This document shows, piece after piece, positions 14,201 through 28,500 of a stretch of DNA of 64,000 bases. Every line of letters begins with the position of its first letter. Position 1 is the stretch's first letter. The stretch is taken from contig OU744727.1 in assembly GCA_916613615.1 (NCBI GenBank), positions 19,910,093 to 19,974,092 on the forward strand, written 5' to 3'. The position numbers and the translations under genes are program-made. The stretch comes from Steromphala cineraria (taxonomy: Eukaryota > Mollusca > Gastropoda > Trochida > Trochidae). Below the pieces are notes generated by a model that saw only the letters and a list, made by a program, of their open reading frames with translations, had not been told where the DNA came from and ran no database searches.

Positions 14201-16575
14201 TATGGCTTGGATATGTACGAAAATGAGCTCAAAATTACACAAAAATAAATGCTATCTGCTGGTGCCAACCAATCTTCTCACAGATTTCAGCTTTTGTATA
14301 ATTGGCTTTAGATGCGACCTTAATGTACAGTTAAACAGATATTGTCAAAATTGTTCCCACGATGGAATTTTTTTAATATGGCTTGAATATGCACCAAAAT
14401 GAGCTCAAATGTACACAAAAATAAATGCTATCTGCTGGTGCCAACCAATCTTCTCACAGATTTTTAGTTTTTGTATAATTGGTTTAGATGCTACCTTAAT
14501 AGACAGTTGAGCTGATATTGTCCAAATTGTTCCCACAATGGAATTTTCTTAATATGGCTTGGATATGCACCAAAATGAGCTCAAATATACACAAAAATAT
14601 ATGCTATCTGCTGGTGCCAACCAATCTTCTCACAGATTTTTAGTTTTTGTATAATTGGCTTTAGATGTGACTTTATGTACAGTTGAGCAGATATTGTCAA
14701 AATTGTCCCCACAATGGAATTTTCTTAATATGGCTTGGATATGCACCAAAATGAGCTCAAATGGACACAAAAATAAATGCTATCTGCTGGTGCCATTCAA
14801 TCTTCTCACAGATTTTTAGCTTTTGTATAATTGGCTTTAGATGCGACCTTAATGTACAGTTGAGCAGATATTGTCAAAATTGTTCCTACGATTGAATTTT
14901 CTTAATATGGCTTGGATATGCACCAAAATGAGCTCAAATATACACACAAATAAATGCTATCTGCTGGTGCCAACCAATCTTCTCACAGATTTTTAACTTT
15001 TGTATAATTGGCTTTACATGCAACCTTAATGTACAGTTGAGCAGATATTGTCAAAATTGTTCCCACGATGGAATTTTCTTAAAATGGCTTGGATATGCAC
15101 CAAAATGAGCTCAAATGTACACAAAAATATATGCTATCTGCTGGTGCCAACCAATCTTCTCACAGATGTTCAGCTTTTGTATAATTGGCTTTAGATGCGA
15201 CCTTAATGTACAGTTGAGCAGATATTGTCAAAATTGTTCCCACGATGAAATTTTCTTAATATGGCTTGAATATGCACCAAAAAAGCTCAGATGTACACAA
15301 AAATAAATGCTATCTGCTGGTGTCAACAAATTTTCTCACAGATGTTCAGCTTTTGTATAATTGGCTTTAGATGCGACCTTAATGTACAGTTGAGCAGATA
15401 TTGTCAAAATTGTTCCTACGATGGAATTTTCTTAATATGGCTTGGATATGAACCAAAATGAGCTCAAATATACACAAAAATAAATGCTATCTGCTGGTGC
15501 CAACCAATCTTCTCACAGATTTTTAGTTTTTGTATAATTGGTTTAGATGCTACCTTAATAGACAGTTGAGCTGATATTGTCCAAATTGTTCCCACAATGG
15601 AATTTTCTTAATATGGCTTGGATATGCACCAAAATGAGCTCAAATATACACAAAAATATATGCTATCTGCTGGTGCCAACCAATCTTCTCACAGATTTTT
15701 AGTTTTTGTATAATTGGCTTTAGATGTGACTTTATGTACAGTTGAGCAGATATTGTCAAAATTGTCCCCACAATGGAATTTTCTTAATATGGCTTGGATA
15801 TGCACCAAAATGAGCTCAAATGGACACAAAAATAAATGCTATCTGCTGGTGCCATTCAATCTTCTCACAGATTTTTAGTTTTTGTATAATTGGCTTTAGA
15901 TGCGACCTTAATGTACAGTTGAGCAGATATTGTCAAAATTGTTCCCACGATGGAATTTTCTTAATATGGCTTGGATATGTACGAAAATGAGCTCAAAATT
16001 ACACAAAAATAAATGCTATCTGCTGGTGCCAACCAATCTTCTCACAGATTTCAGCTTTTGTATAATTGGCTTTAGATGCGACCTTAATGTACAGTTGAGC
16101 AGATATTGTCAAAATTGTTCCCACGATGGAATTTTTTTAATATGGCTTGAATATGCACCAAAATGAGCTCAAATGTACACAAAAATAAATGCTATCTGCT
16201 GGTGCCAACCAATCTTCTCACAGATTTTTAGTTTTTGTATAATTGGTTTAGATGCTACCTTAATAGACAGTTGAGCTGATATTGTCCAAATTGTTCCCAC
16301 AATGGAATTTTCTTAATATGGCTTGGATATGCACCAAAATGAGCTCAAATATACACAAAAATATATGCTATCTGCTGGTGCCAACCAATCTTCTCACAGA
16401 TTTTTAGTTTTTGTATAATTGGCTTTAGATGTGACTTTATGTACAGTTGAGCAGATATTGTCAAAATTGTCCCCACAATGGAATTTTCTTAATATGGCTT
16501 GGATATGCACCAAAATGAGCTCAAATGGACACAAAAATAAATGCTATCTGCTGGTGCCATTCAATCTTCTCACAG
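11281..16575 (+). repeat. 2,470-bp (14-monomer) higher-order repeat, ~2.1 copies
   Basis: From about 11,281 to 14,105 the sequence repeats at 13,751-16,575 almost base for base. The nested structure shows in the TGTGACTTTATG monomer at 11,491, 12,196, 13,256, 13,961, 14,666, 15,725 and 16,430, giving spacings of about 705, 1,060, 705, 705, 1,059 and 705 bp. The repeat is therefore built from 4-monomer and 6-monomer sub-units in the order 4-6-4. Diagnostic states are TAATAGACAGTTGAGCTG, TTGTCCCCACAATGG, AATGGACAC, GCCATTCAATC and CTCAAAATTACAC. The copies differ by only a few changes, such as CAGTTAAACAG at about 14,330 and one A near 13,010, so this is among the youngest amplifications in family A. 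Confidence 0.85.
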
Positions 16576-19500
16576 ATTTTTAGCTTTTGTATAATTGGCT
16601 TTAGATGCGACCTTAATGTACAGTTGAGCAGATATTGTCAAAATTGTTCCTACGATTGAATTTTCTTAATATGGCTTGGATATGCACCAAAATGAGCTCA
16701 AATGTACACAAAAATAAATGCTATCTGCTGGTGCCAATAAATCTTCTCACCGATTTTTAGTTTTTGTATAATTGGCTTTAGATGCGACCTTAATGTACAG
16801 TTGAGCGGATATTGTCAAAATTGTTCCTACGATGGAATTTTCTTAATATGGCTTGTATATGCACCAAAATGAGCTCAAATATACACAAAAATAAATGCTA
16901 TCTGCTGGTGCCAACCAATCTTCTCACAGATTTTTAGCTTTTGTATAATTGGCTTTAGATGCGACCTTAATGTACAGTTGAGCAGATATTGTCAAAATTG
17001 TTCCTACGATTGAATTTTCTTAATATGGCTTGGATATGCACCAAAATGAGCTCAAATGTACACAAAAATAAATGCTATCTGCTGGTGCCAACCAATCGTC
17101 TCACAGATTTTTAGTTTTTGTATAATTGGTTTAGATGCTACCTCAATATACAGTTGAGCAGATATTGTCAAAATTGTTCCCACGATGGAATTTTCTTAAT
17201 ATGGCTTGGATATGCACCAAAATGAGCTCAAATATACACAAAAATAAATGCTATCTGCTGGTGCCAATAAATCTTCTCACCGATTTTAAGTTTTTGTATA
17301 ATTGGCTTTAGATGTGACTTTATGTACAGTTGAGCAGATATTGTCCAAATTGTTCCCACATTGGAACTTTCTTAATATGGCTTGGATATGCACCAAAATG
17401 AGCTCAAATGTACACAAAAATAAATGCCATCTGCTGGTGCCAACAAATCTTCTCACAGATTTTTAGCTTTTTGTATAATTGGCTTTAGATGTGACTTTGT
17501 GTATTGTTGAGCAGATATTGTCAAAATTGTTCCCACGATGATATTTTCTTAATATGGCTTGCATATGCACCAAAATGAGCTCAAATATACACAAAAATAA
17601 ATGCTATCTGCTGGTGCCAACCAATCTTCTCACAGATTTTTAGCTTTTGAATAATTGGCTTTAGATGCGACCTTAATGTACAGTTGAGCAGATATTGTCA
17701 AAATTGTTCCCACGATGGAATTTTCTTAATATGGCTTGGATATGCACCAACATGAGCTCAAATGTACCCAAAAATAAATGCTATCAGCTGGTGCCAACCA
17801 ATCTTCTCACAGATTTTTAGCTTTTGTATAATTGGCTTTAGATGCGACCTCAATGTACAGTTGAGCATATATTGTCCAAATTGTTCCCACGATGGAATTT
17901 TCTTAATATGGCTTGGATATGTACCAACATGAGCTCAAATGAACAAAAAAAAAAAAAAATGCTATCTGCTGGTGCCAAACAATCTTCTCACAGATTTTTA
18001 GCCTTTGTGTTATTGGCTTTAGATGCGACCTTAATGTACAGTTGAGCAGATATTGTCAAAATTGTTCCCACGATGGAATTTTTTTAATATGGCTTGGATA
18101 TGCACCAAAATGAGCTCGAATGTACACACAAATAAATGCTATCTGCTGGTGCCAACCAATCTTCTCACAGATTTTTAACTTTTGTATAATTGGCTTTACA
18201 TGCAACCTTAATGTACAGTTGAGCAGATATTGTCAAAATTGTTCCCACGATGGAATTTTCTTAATATGGCTTGGATATGCACCAAAATGAGCTCAAATGT
18301 ACACAAAAATATATGCTATCTGCTGGTGCCAACCAATCTTCTCACAGATGTTCAGCTTTTGTATAATTGGCTTTAGATGCGACCTTAATGTACAGTTGAG
18401 CAGATATTGTCAAAATTGTTCCCACGATGGAATTTTCTTAATATGGCTTGGATAAGCACCAAAAAAGCTCAGATGTACACAAAAATAAATGCTATCTGCT
18501 GGTGTCAACAAATTTTCTCACAGATGTTCAGCTTTTGTATAATTGGCTTTAGATGCGACCTTAATGTACAGTTGAGCAGATATTGTCCAAATTGTTCCTA
18601 CGATTGAATTTTCTTAATATGGCTTGGATATGCACCAAAATGAGCTCAAATGTACACAAAAATAAATGCTATCTGCTGGTGCCAACCAATCTTCTCACAG
18701 ATTTTTAGTTTTTGTATAATTGGTTTAGATGCTACCTTAATAGACAGTTGAGCTGATATTGTCCAAATTGTTCCCACAATGGAATTTTCTTAATATGGCT
18801 TGGATATGCACCAAAATGAGCTCAAATATACACAAAAATATATGCTATCTGCTGGTGCCAACCAATCTTCTCACAGATTTTTAGTTTTTGTATAATTGGC
18901 TTTAGATGTGACTTTATGTACAGTTGAGCAGATATTGTCAAAATTGTCCCCACAATGGAATTTTCTTAATATGGCTTGGATATGCACCAAAATGAGCTCA
19001 AATGGACACAAAAATAAATGCTATCTGCTGGTGCCATTCAATCTTCTCACAGATTTCAGCTTTTGTATAATTGGCTTTAGATGCGACCTTAATGTACAGT
19101 TGAGCAGATATTGTCAAAATTGTTCCCACGATGGAATTTTTTTAATATGGCTTGAATATGCACCAAAATGAGCTCAAATGTACACAAAAATAAATGCTAT
19201 CTGCTGGTGCCAACCAATCTTCTCACAGATTTTTAGTTTTTGTATAATTGGTTTAGATGCTACCTTAATAGACAGTTGAGCTGATATTGTCCAAATTGTT
19301 CCCACAATGGAATTTTCTTAATATGGCTTGGATATGCACCAAAATGAGCTCAAATATACACAAAAATATATGCTATCTGCTGGTGCCAACCAATCTTCTC
19401 ACAGATTTTTAGTTTTTGTATAATTGGCTTTAGATGTGACTTTATGTACAGTTGAGCAGATATTGTCAAAATTGTCCCCACAATGGAATTTTCTTAATAT

Positions 19501-22500
19501 GGCTTGGATATGCACCAAAATGAGCTCAAATGGACACAAAAATAAATGCTATCTGCTGGTGCCATTCAATCTTCTCACAGATTTTTAGCTTTTGTATAAT
19601 TGGCTTTAGATGCGACCTTAATGTACAGTTGAGCAGATATTGTCAAAATTGTTCCTACGATGGAATTTTCTTAATATGGCTTGGATATGTACGAAAATGA
19701 GCTCAAATGTACACAAAAATAAATGCTATCTGCTGGTGCCAACCAATCTTCTCACAGATTTCAGCTTTTGTATAATTGGCTTTAGATGCGACCTTAATGT
19801 ACAGTTGAGCAGATATTGTCAAAATTGTTCCCACGATGGAATTTTTTTAATATGGCTTGAATATGCACCAAAATGAGCTCAAATGTACACAAAAATAAAT
19901 GCTATCTGCTGGTGCCAAACAATCTTCTCACAGATTTTTAGCTTTTGTATAATTGGCTTTAGATGAGACCTTAATGTACAGTTGAGCAGATATTGTCCAA
20001 ATTGTTCCCACCATGGAATTTTCTTTATATGGCTTGGATATGCACCAACATGAGCTCAAATGTACCCAAAAATAAATGCTATCAGCTGGTGGCAAGCAAT
20101 CTTCTCACAGATTTTTAGCTTTTGCATAATTGGCTTTAGATGCGACCTTAATGTACAGTTGAGCAGATATTGTCAAAATTGTTCCCACGATGGAATTTTC
20201 TTAATATGGCTTGGATATGCACCAAAATGAGCTCAAATGTACACACAAATAAATGCTATCTGGTGGGGCCAACCAATCTTCTCACAGATTTTTAGCTTTT
20301 GTATAATTGGCTTTAGATGAGACCTTAATGTACAGTTGAGCAGATATTGTCCAAATTGTTCCCACTATGGAACTTTCTTAATATGGCTTGGATATGCACC
20401 AACATGAGCTCAAATGTACACAAAAATGAATGCTATCTGCTGGTGTCAACCAATCTTCTCACAGATTTTTAGCTTTTGTATAATTGGCTTTAGATGCGAC
20501 CTCAATGTACAGTTGAGCAGATATTGTCAAAATTGTTCCCACGATGGAATTTTCTTAATATGGCTTGGATATGTACCAAAATGAGCTCAAATGTACACAA
20601 AAATAAATGCTATCTGCTGGTGCCAAACAATCTTCTCACAGATTTCAGCTTTTGTATAATTGGCTTTAGATGCGACCTTAATGTACAGTTGAGCAGATAT
20701 TGTCAAAATTGTTCCCACGATGGAATTTTTTTAATATGGCTTGAATATGCACCAAAATGAGCTCAAATGTACACAACAATAAATGCTATCTGCTGGTGCC
20801 AACCAATCGTCTCACAGATTTTTAGTTTTTGTATAATTGGTTTAGATGCTACCTCAATATACAGTTGAGCAGATATTGTCAAAATTGTTCCCACGATGGA
20901 ATTTTCTTAATATGGCTTGGATATGCACCAAAATGAGCTCAAATATACACAAAAATAAATGCTATCTGCTGGTGCCAATAAATCTTCTCACCGATTTTTA
21001 GTTTTTGTATAATTGGCTTTAGATGTGACTTTATGTACAGTTGAGCAGATATTTTCCAAATTGTTCCCACATTGGAACTTTCTTAATATGGCTTGGATAT
21101 GCACCAAAATGAGCTCAAATGTACACAAAAATAAATGCCATCTGCTGGTGCCAACAAATCTTCTCACAGATTTTTAGCTTTTTGTATAATTGGCTTTAGG
21201 TGTGACTTTGTGTATTGTTGAGCAGATATTGTCAAAATTGTTCCCACGATGATATTTTCTTAATATGGCTTGCATATGCACCAAAATGAGCTCAAATATA
21301 CACAAAAATAAATGCTATCTGCTGGTGCCAACCAATCTTCTCACAGATTTTTAGCTTTTGAATAATTGGCTTTAGATGCGACCTTAATTTACAATTGAGC
21401 AGATATTGTCCAAATTGTTCCCACGATGGAATTTTCTTAATATGGCTTGGATATGCACCAACATGAGCTCAAATGTACCCAAAAATAAATGCTATCAGCT
21501 GGTGCCAACCAATCTTCTCACAGATTTTTAGCTTTTGTATAATTGGCTTTAGATGCGACCTCAATGTACAGTTGAGCATATATTGTCCAAATTGTTCCCA
21601 CGATGGAATTTTCTTAATATGGCTTGGATATGTACCAACATGAGCTCAAATGAACAAAAAAAAAAAAAAATGCTATCTGCTGGTGCCAAACAATCTTCTC
21701 ACAGATTTTTAGCCTTTGTGTTTAGGCTTTAGATGCGACCTTAATGTACAGTTGAGCAGATATTGTCAAAATTGTTCCCACGATGGAATTTTTTTAATAT
21801 GGCTTGGATATGCACCAAAATGAGCTCGAATGTACACACAAATAAATGCTATCTGCTGGTGCCAACCAATCTTCTCACAGATTTTTAACTTTTGTATAAT
21901 TGGCTTTACATGCAACCTTAATGTACAGTTGAGCAGATATTGTCAAAATTGTTCCCACGATGGAATTTTCTTAAAATGGCTTGGATATGCACCAAAATGA
22001 GCTCAAATGTACACAAAAATAAATGCTATCTGCTGGTGCCAACCAATCTTCTAACAGATGTTCAGCTTTTGTATAATTGGCTTTAGATGCGACCTTAATG
22101 TACAGTTGAGCAGATATTGTCAAAATTGTTCCCACGATGAAATTTTCTTAATATGGCTTGAATATGCACCAAAAAAGCTCAGATGTACACAAAAATAAAT
22201 GCTATCTGCTGGTGTCAACAAATTTTCTCACAGATGTTCAGCTTTTGTATAATTGGCTTTAGATGCGACCTTAATGTACAGTTGAGCAGATATTGTCAAA
22301 ATTGTTCCTACGATGGAATTTTCTTAATATGGCTTGGATATGAACCAAAATGAGCTCAAATATACACAAAAATAAATGCTATCTGCTGGTGCCAACCAAT
22401 CTTCTCACAGATTTTTAGTTTTTGTATAATTGGTTTAGATGCTACCTTAATAGACAGTTGAGCTGATATTGTCCAAATTGTTCCCACAATGGAATTTTCT

Positions 22501-25500
22501 TAATATGGCTTGGATATGCACCAAAATGAGCTCAAATATACACAAAAATATATGCTATCTGCTGGTGCCAACCAATCTTCTCACAGATTTTTAGTTTTTG
22601 TATAATTGGCTTTAGATGTGACTTTATGTACAGTTGAGCAGATATTGTCAAAATTGTCCCCACAATGGAATTTTCTTAATATGGCTTGGATATGCACCAA
22701 AATGAGCTCAAATGGACACAAAAATAAATGCTATCTGCTGGTGCCATTCAATCTTCTCACAGATTTTTAGTTTTTGTATAATTGGCTTTAGATGCGACCT
22801 TAATGTACAGTTGAGCAGATATTGTCAAAATTGTTCCCACGATGGAATTTTCTTAATATGGCTTGGATATGTACGAAAATGAGCTCAAATGTACACAAAA
22901 ATAAATGCTATCTGCTGGTGCCAACCAATCTTCTCACAGATTTCAGCTTTTGTATAATTGGCTTTAGATGCGACCTTAATGTACAGTTGAGCAGATATTG
23001 TCAAAATTGTTCCCACGATGGAATTTTTTTAATATGGCTTGAATATGCACCAAAATGAGCTCAAATGTACACAAAAATAAATGCTATCTGCTGGTGCCAA
23101 ACAATCTTCTCACAGATTTTTAGCTTTTGTATAATTGGCTTTAGATGAGACCTTAATGTACAGTTGAGCAGATATTGTCCAAATTGTTCCCACAATGGAA
23201 TTTTCTTTATATGGCTTGGATATGCACCAACATGAGCTCAAATGTACCCAAAAATAAATGCTATCAGCTGGTGGCAAGCAATCTTCTCACAGATTTTTAG
23301 CTTTTGCATAATTGGCTTTAGATGCGACCTTAATGTACAGTTGAGCAGATATTGTCAAAATTGTTCCCACGATGGAATTTTCTTAATATGGCTTGGATAT
23401 GCACCAAAATGAGCTCAAATGTACACACAAATAAATGCTATCTGCTGGGACAAACCAATCTTCTCACAGACTTTTAGTTTTTGTATAATTGGCTTTAGAT
23501 GCGACCTTAATGTACAGTTGAGCAGATATTGTCAAAATTGTTCCCACTATGGAACTTTCTTAATATGGCTTGGATATGCACCAACATGAGCTCAAATGTA
23601 CACAAAAATGAATGCTATCTGCTGGTGTCAACCAATCTTCTCACAGATTTTTAGCTTTTGTATAATTGGCTTTAGATGCGACCTCAATGTACAGTTGAGC
23701 AGATATTGTCAAAATTGTTCCCACGATGGAATTTTCTTAATATGGCTTGGATATGTACCAAAATGAGCTCAAATGTACACAAAAATAAATGCTATCTGCT
23801 GGTGCCAACCAATCTTCTCACAGATTTCAGCTTTTGTATAATTGGCTTTAGATGCGACCTTAATGTACAGTTGAGCAGATATTGTCAAAATTGTTCCCAC
23901 GATGGAATTTTTTTAATATGGCTTGAATATGCACCAAAATGAGCTCAAATGTACACAAAAATAAATGCTATCTGCTGGTGCCAAACAATCTTCTCACAGA
24001 TTTTTAGCTTTTGTATAATTGGCTTTAGATGAGACCTTAATGTACAGTTGAGCAGATATTGTCAAAATTGTTCCCACCATGGAATTTTCTTAATATGGCT
24101 TGGATAAGCACAAAAAAAGCTCAGATGTACACACAAATAAATGCTATCTTCTGGTGTCAAAAAATTTTCTCACAGATTTTTAGTTTTTGTATAATTGGCT
24201 TTAGATGCGACCTTAATGTACAGTTGAGCGGATATTGTCAAAATTGTTCCTACGATGGAATTTTCTTAATATGGCTTGGATATGCACCAAAATGAGCTCA
24301 AATATACACAAAAATAAATGCTATCTGCTGGTGCCAACCAATCGTCTCACAGATTTTTAGTTTTTGTATAATTTGTTTAGATGCTACCTCAATATACAGT
24401 TGAGCAGATATTGTCAAAATTGTTCCCACGATGGAATTTTCTTAATATGGCTTGGATATGCACCAAAATAAGCTCAAATATACACAAAAATAAATGCTAT
24501 CTGCTGGTGCCAACCAATCTTCTCACAGATTTTTAGCTTTTGTATAATTGGCTTTAGATGCGACCTTAATGTACAGTTCAGCAGATATTGTCAAAATTGT
24601 TCCTACGATTGAATTTTCTTAATATGGCTTGGATATGCACCAAAATGAGCTCAAATGTACACAAAAATAAATGCTATCTGCTGGTGCCAACCAATCGTCT
24701 CACAGATTTTTAGTTTTTGTATAATTGGTTTAGATGCTACCTCAATATACAGTTGAGCAGATATTGTCAAAATTGTTCCCACGATGGAATTTTCTTAATA
24801 TGGCTTGGATATGCACCAAAATGAGCTCAAATATACACAAAAATAAATGCTATCTGCTGGTGCCAATAAATCTTCTCACCGATTTTTAGTTTTTGTATAA
24901 TTGGCTTTAGATGTGACTTTATGTACAGTTGAGCAGATATTGTCCAAATTGTTCCCACATTGGAACTTTCTTAATATGGCTTGGATATGCACCAAAATGA
25001 GCTCAAATGTACACAAAAATAAATGCCATCTGCTGGTGCCAACAAATCTTCTCACAGATTTTTAGCTTTTTGTATAATTGGCTTTAGATGTGACTTTGTG
25101 TATTGTTGAGCAGATATTGTCAAAATTGTTCCCACGATGATATTTTCTTAATATGGCTTGCATATGCACCAAAATGAGCTCAAATATACACAAAAATAAA
25201 TGCTATCTGCTGGTGCCAACCAATCTTCTCACAGATTTTTAGCTTTTGAATAATTGGCTTTAGATGCGACCTTAATGTACAGTTGAGCAGATATTGTCCA
25301 AATTGTTCCCACGATGGAATTTTCTTAATATGGCTTGGATATGCACCAACATGAGCTCAAATGTACACAAAAATAAATGCTATCAGCTGGTGCCAACCAA
25401 TCTTCTCACAGATTTTTAGCTTTTGTATAATTGGCTTTAGATGCGACCTCAATGTACAGTTGAGCATATATTGTCCAAATTGTTCCCACGATGGAATTTT

Positions 25501-28500
25501 CTTAATATGGCTTGGATATGTACATGTACCAACATGAGCTCAAATGAACAAAAAAAAAAAAAAAAATGCTATCTGCTGGTGCCAAACAATCTTCTCACAG
25601 ATTTTTAGCCTTTGTGTTATTGGCTTTAGATGCGACCTTAATGTACAGTTGAGCAGATATTGTCAAAATTGTTCCCACGATGGAATTTTCTTAATATGGC
25701 TTGGATATGCACCAAAATGAGCTCGAATGTACACACAAATAAATGCTATCTGCTGGTGCCAACCAATCTTCTCACAGATTTTTAACTTTTGTATAATTGG
25801 CTTTACATGCAACCTTAATGTACAGTTGAGCAGATATTGTCAAAATTGTTCCCACGATGGAATTTTCTTAATATGGCTTGGATATGCACCAAAATGAGCT
25901 CAAATGTACACAAAAATAAATGCTATCTGCTGGTGCCAACCAATCTTCTCACAGATGTTCAGCTTTTGTATAATTGGCTTTAGATGCGACCTTAATGTAC
26001 AGTTGAGCAGATATTGTCAAAATTGTTCCCACGATGGAATTTTCTTAATATGGCTTGGATAAGCACCAAAAAAGCTCAGATGTACACAAAAATAAATGCT
26101 ATCTGCTGGTGTCAACAAATTTTCTCACAGATTTTTAGTTTTTGTATAATTGGCTTTAGATGCGACCTTAATGTACAGTTGAGCAGATATTGTCAAAATT
26201 GTTCCTACGATGGAATTTTCTTAATATGGCTTGGATATGAACCAAAATGAGCTCAAATATACACAAAAATAAATGCTATCTGCTGATGCCAACCAATCTT
26301 CTCAAAGATTTTTAGTTTTTGTATAATTGGTTTAGATGCTACCTTAATAGACAGTTGAGCTGATATTGTCCAAATTGATCCCACGATGGAATTTTCTTAA
26401 TATGGCTTGGATATGCACCAAAATGAGCTCAAATATACACAAAAATATATGCTATCTGCTGGTGCCAACCAATCTTCTCACAGATTTTTAGTTTTTGTAT
26501 AATTGGCTTTAGATGTGACTTTATGTACAGTTGAGCAGATATTGTCAAAATTGTCCCCACAATGGAATTTTCTTAATATGGCTTGGATATGCACCAAAAT
26601 GAGCTCAAATGGACACAAAAATAAATGCTATCTGCTGGTGCCAACCAATCTTCTCACAGATTTTTAGTTTTTGTATAATTGGCTTTAGATGCGACCTTTA
26701 TGTACAGTTGAGCAGATATTGTCAAAATTGTTCCCACGATGGAATTTTCTTAATATGGCTTGGATATGCACCAACATGAGCTCAAATGAACAAAAAAAAA
26801 AAAAAAAATGCTATCTGCTGGTGCCAAACAATCTTCTCACAGATTTTTAGCCTTTGTGTTATTGGCTTTAGATGCGACCTTAATGTACAGTTGAGCAGAT
26901 ATTGTCAAAATTGTTCCCACGATGGAATTTTCTTAATATGGCTTGGATATGCACCAAAATGAGCTCGAATGTACACACAAATAAATGCTATCTGCTGGTG
27001 CCAACCAATCTTCTCACAGATTTTTAACTTTTGTATAATTGGCTTTACATGCAACCTTAATGTACAGTTGAGCAGATATTGTCAAAATTGTTCCCACGAT
27101 GGAATTTTCTTAATATGGCTTGGATATGCACCAAAATGAGCTCAAATGTACACAAAAATAAATGCTATCTGCTGGTGCCAACCAATCTTCTCACAGATGT
27201 TCAGCTTTTGTATAATTGGCTTTAGATGCGACCTTAATGTACAGTTGAGCAGATATTGTCAAAATTGTTCCCACGATGGAATTTTCTTAATATGGCTTGG
27301 ATAAGCACCAAAAAAGCTCAGATGTACACAAAAATAAATGCTATCTGCTGGTGTCAACAAATTTTCTCACAGATTTTTAGTTTTTGTATAATTGGCTTTA
27401 GATGCGATCTTAATGTACAGTTGAGCAGATATTGTCAAAATTGTTCCTACGATGGAATTTTCTTAATATGGCTTGGATATGAACCAAAATGAGCTCAAAT
27501 ATACACAAAAATAAATGCTATCTGCTGATGCCAACCAATCTTCTCAAAGATTTTTAGTTTTTGTATAATTGGTTTAGATGCTACCTTAATAGACAGTTGA
27601 GCTGATATTGTCCAAATTGATCCCACGATGGAATTTTCTTAATATGGCTTGGATATGCACCAAAATGAGCTCAAATATACACAAAAATATATGCTATCTG
27701 CTGGTGCCAACCAATCTTCTCACAGATTTTTAGTTTTTGTATAATTGGCTTTAGATGTGACTTTATGTACAGTTGAGCAGATATTGTCAAAATTGTCCCC
27801 ACAATGGAATTTTCTTAATATGGCTTGGATATGCACCAAAATGAGCTCAAATGGACAAAAAAAAAAATGCTATCTGCTGGTGCCAGCCAATCTTCTCACA
27901 GATTTTTAGTTTTTGTATAATTGGCTTTAGATGCGACCTTTATGTACAGTTGAGCAGATATTGTCAAAATTGTTCCCACGATGGAATTTTCTTAATATGG
28001 CTTGGATATGCACCAAAATGAGCTCAAATATACACAAAAATAAATGCTATCTGCTGGTGCCAACCAATCTTCTCACAGATTTTTAGTTTTTGTATAATTG
28101 GTTTAGATGCTACCTTAATAGACAGTTGAGCTGATATTGTCCAAATTGTTCCCACAATGGAATTTTCTTAATATGGCTTGGATATGCACCAAAATGAGCT
28201 CAAATATACACAAAAATATATGCTATCTGCTGGTGCCAACCAATCTTCTCACAGATTTTTAGTTTTTGTATAATTGGCTTTAGATGTGACTTTATGTACA
28301 GTTGAGCAGATATTGTCAAAATTGTCCCCACAATGGAATTTTCTTAATATGGCTTGGATATGCACCAAAATGAGCTCAAATGGACACAAAAATAAATGCT
28401 ATCTGCTGGTGCCATTCAATCTTCTCACAGATTTTTAGTTTTTTTATAATTGGCTTTAGATGCGACCTTAATGTACAGTTGAGCAGATATTGTCAAAATT

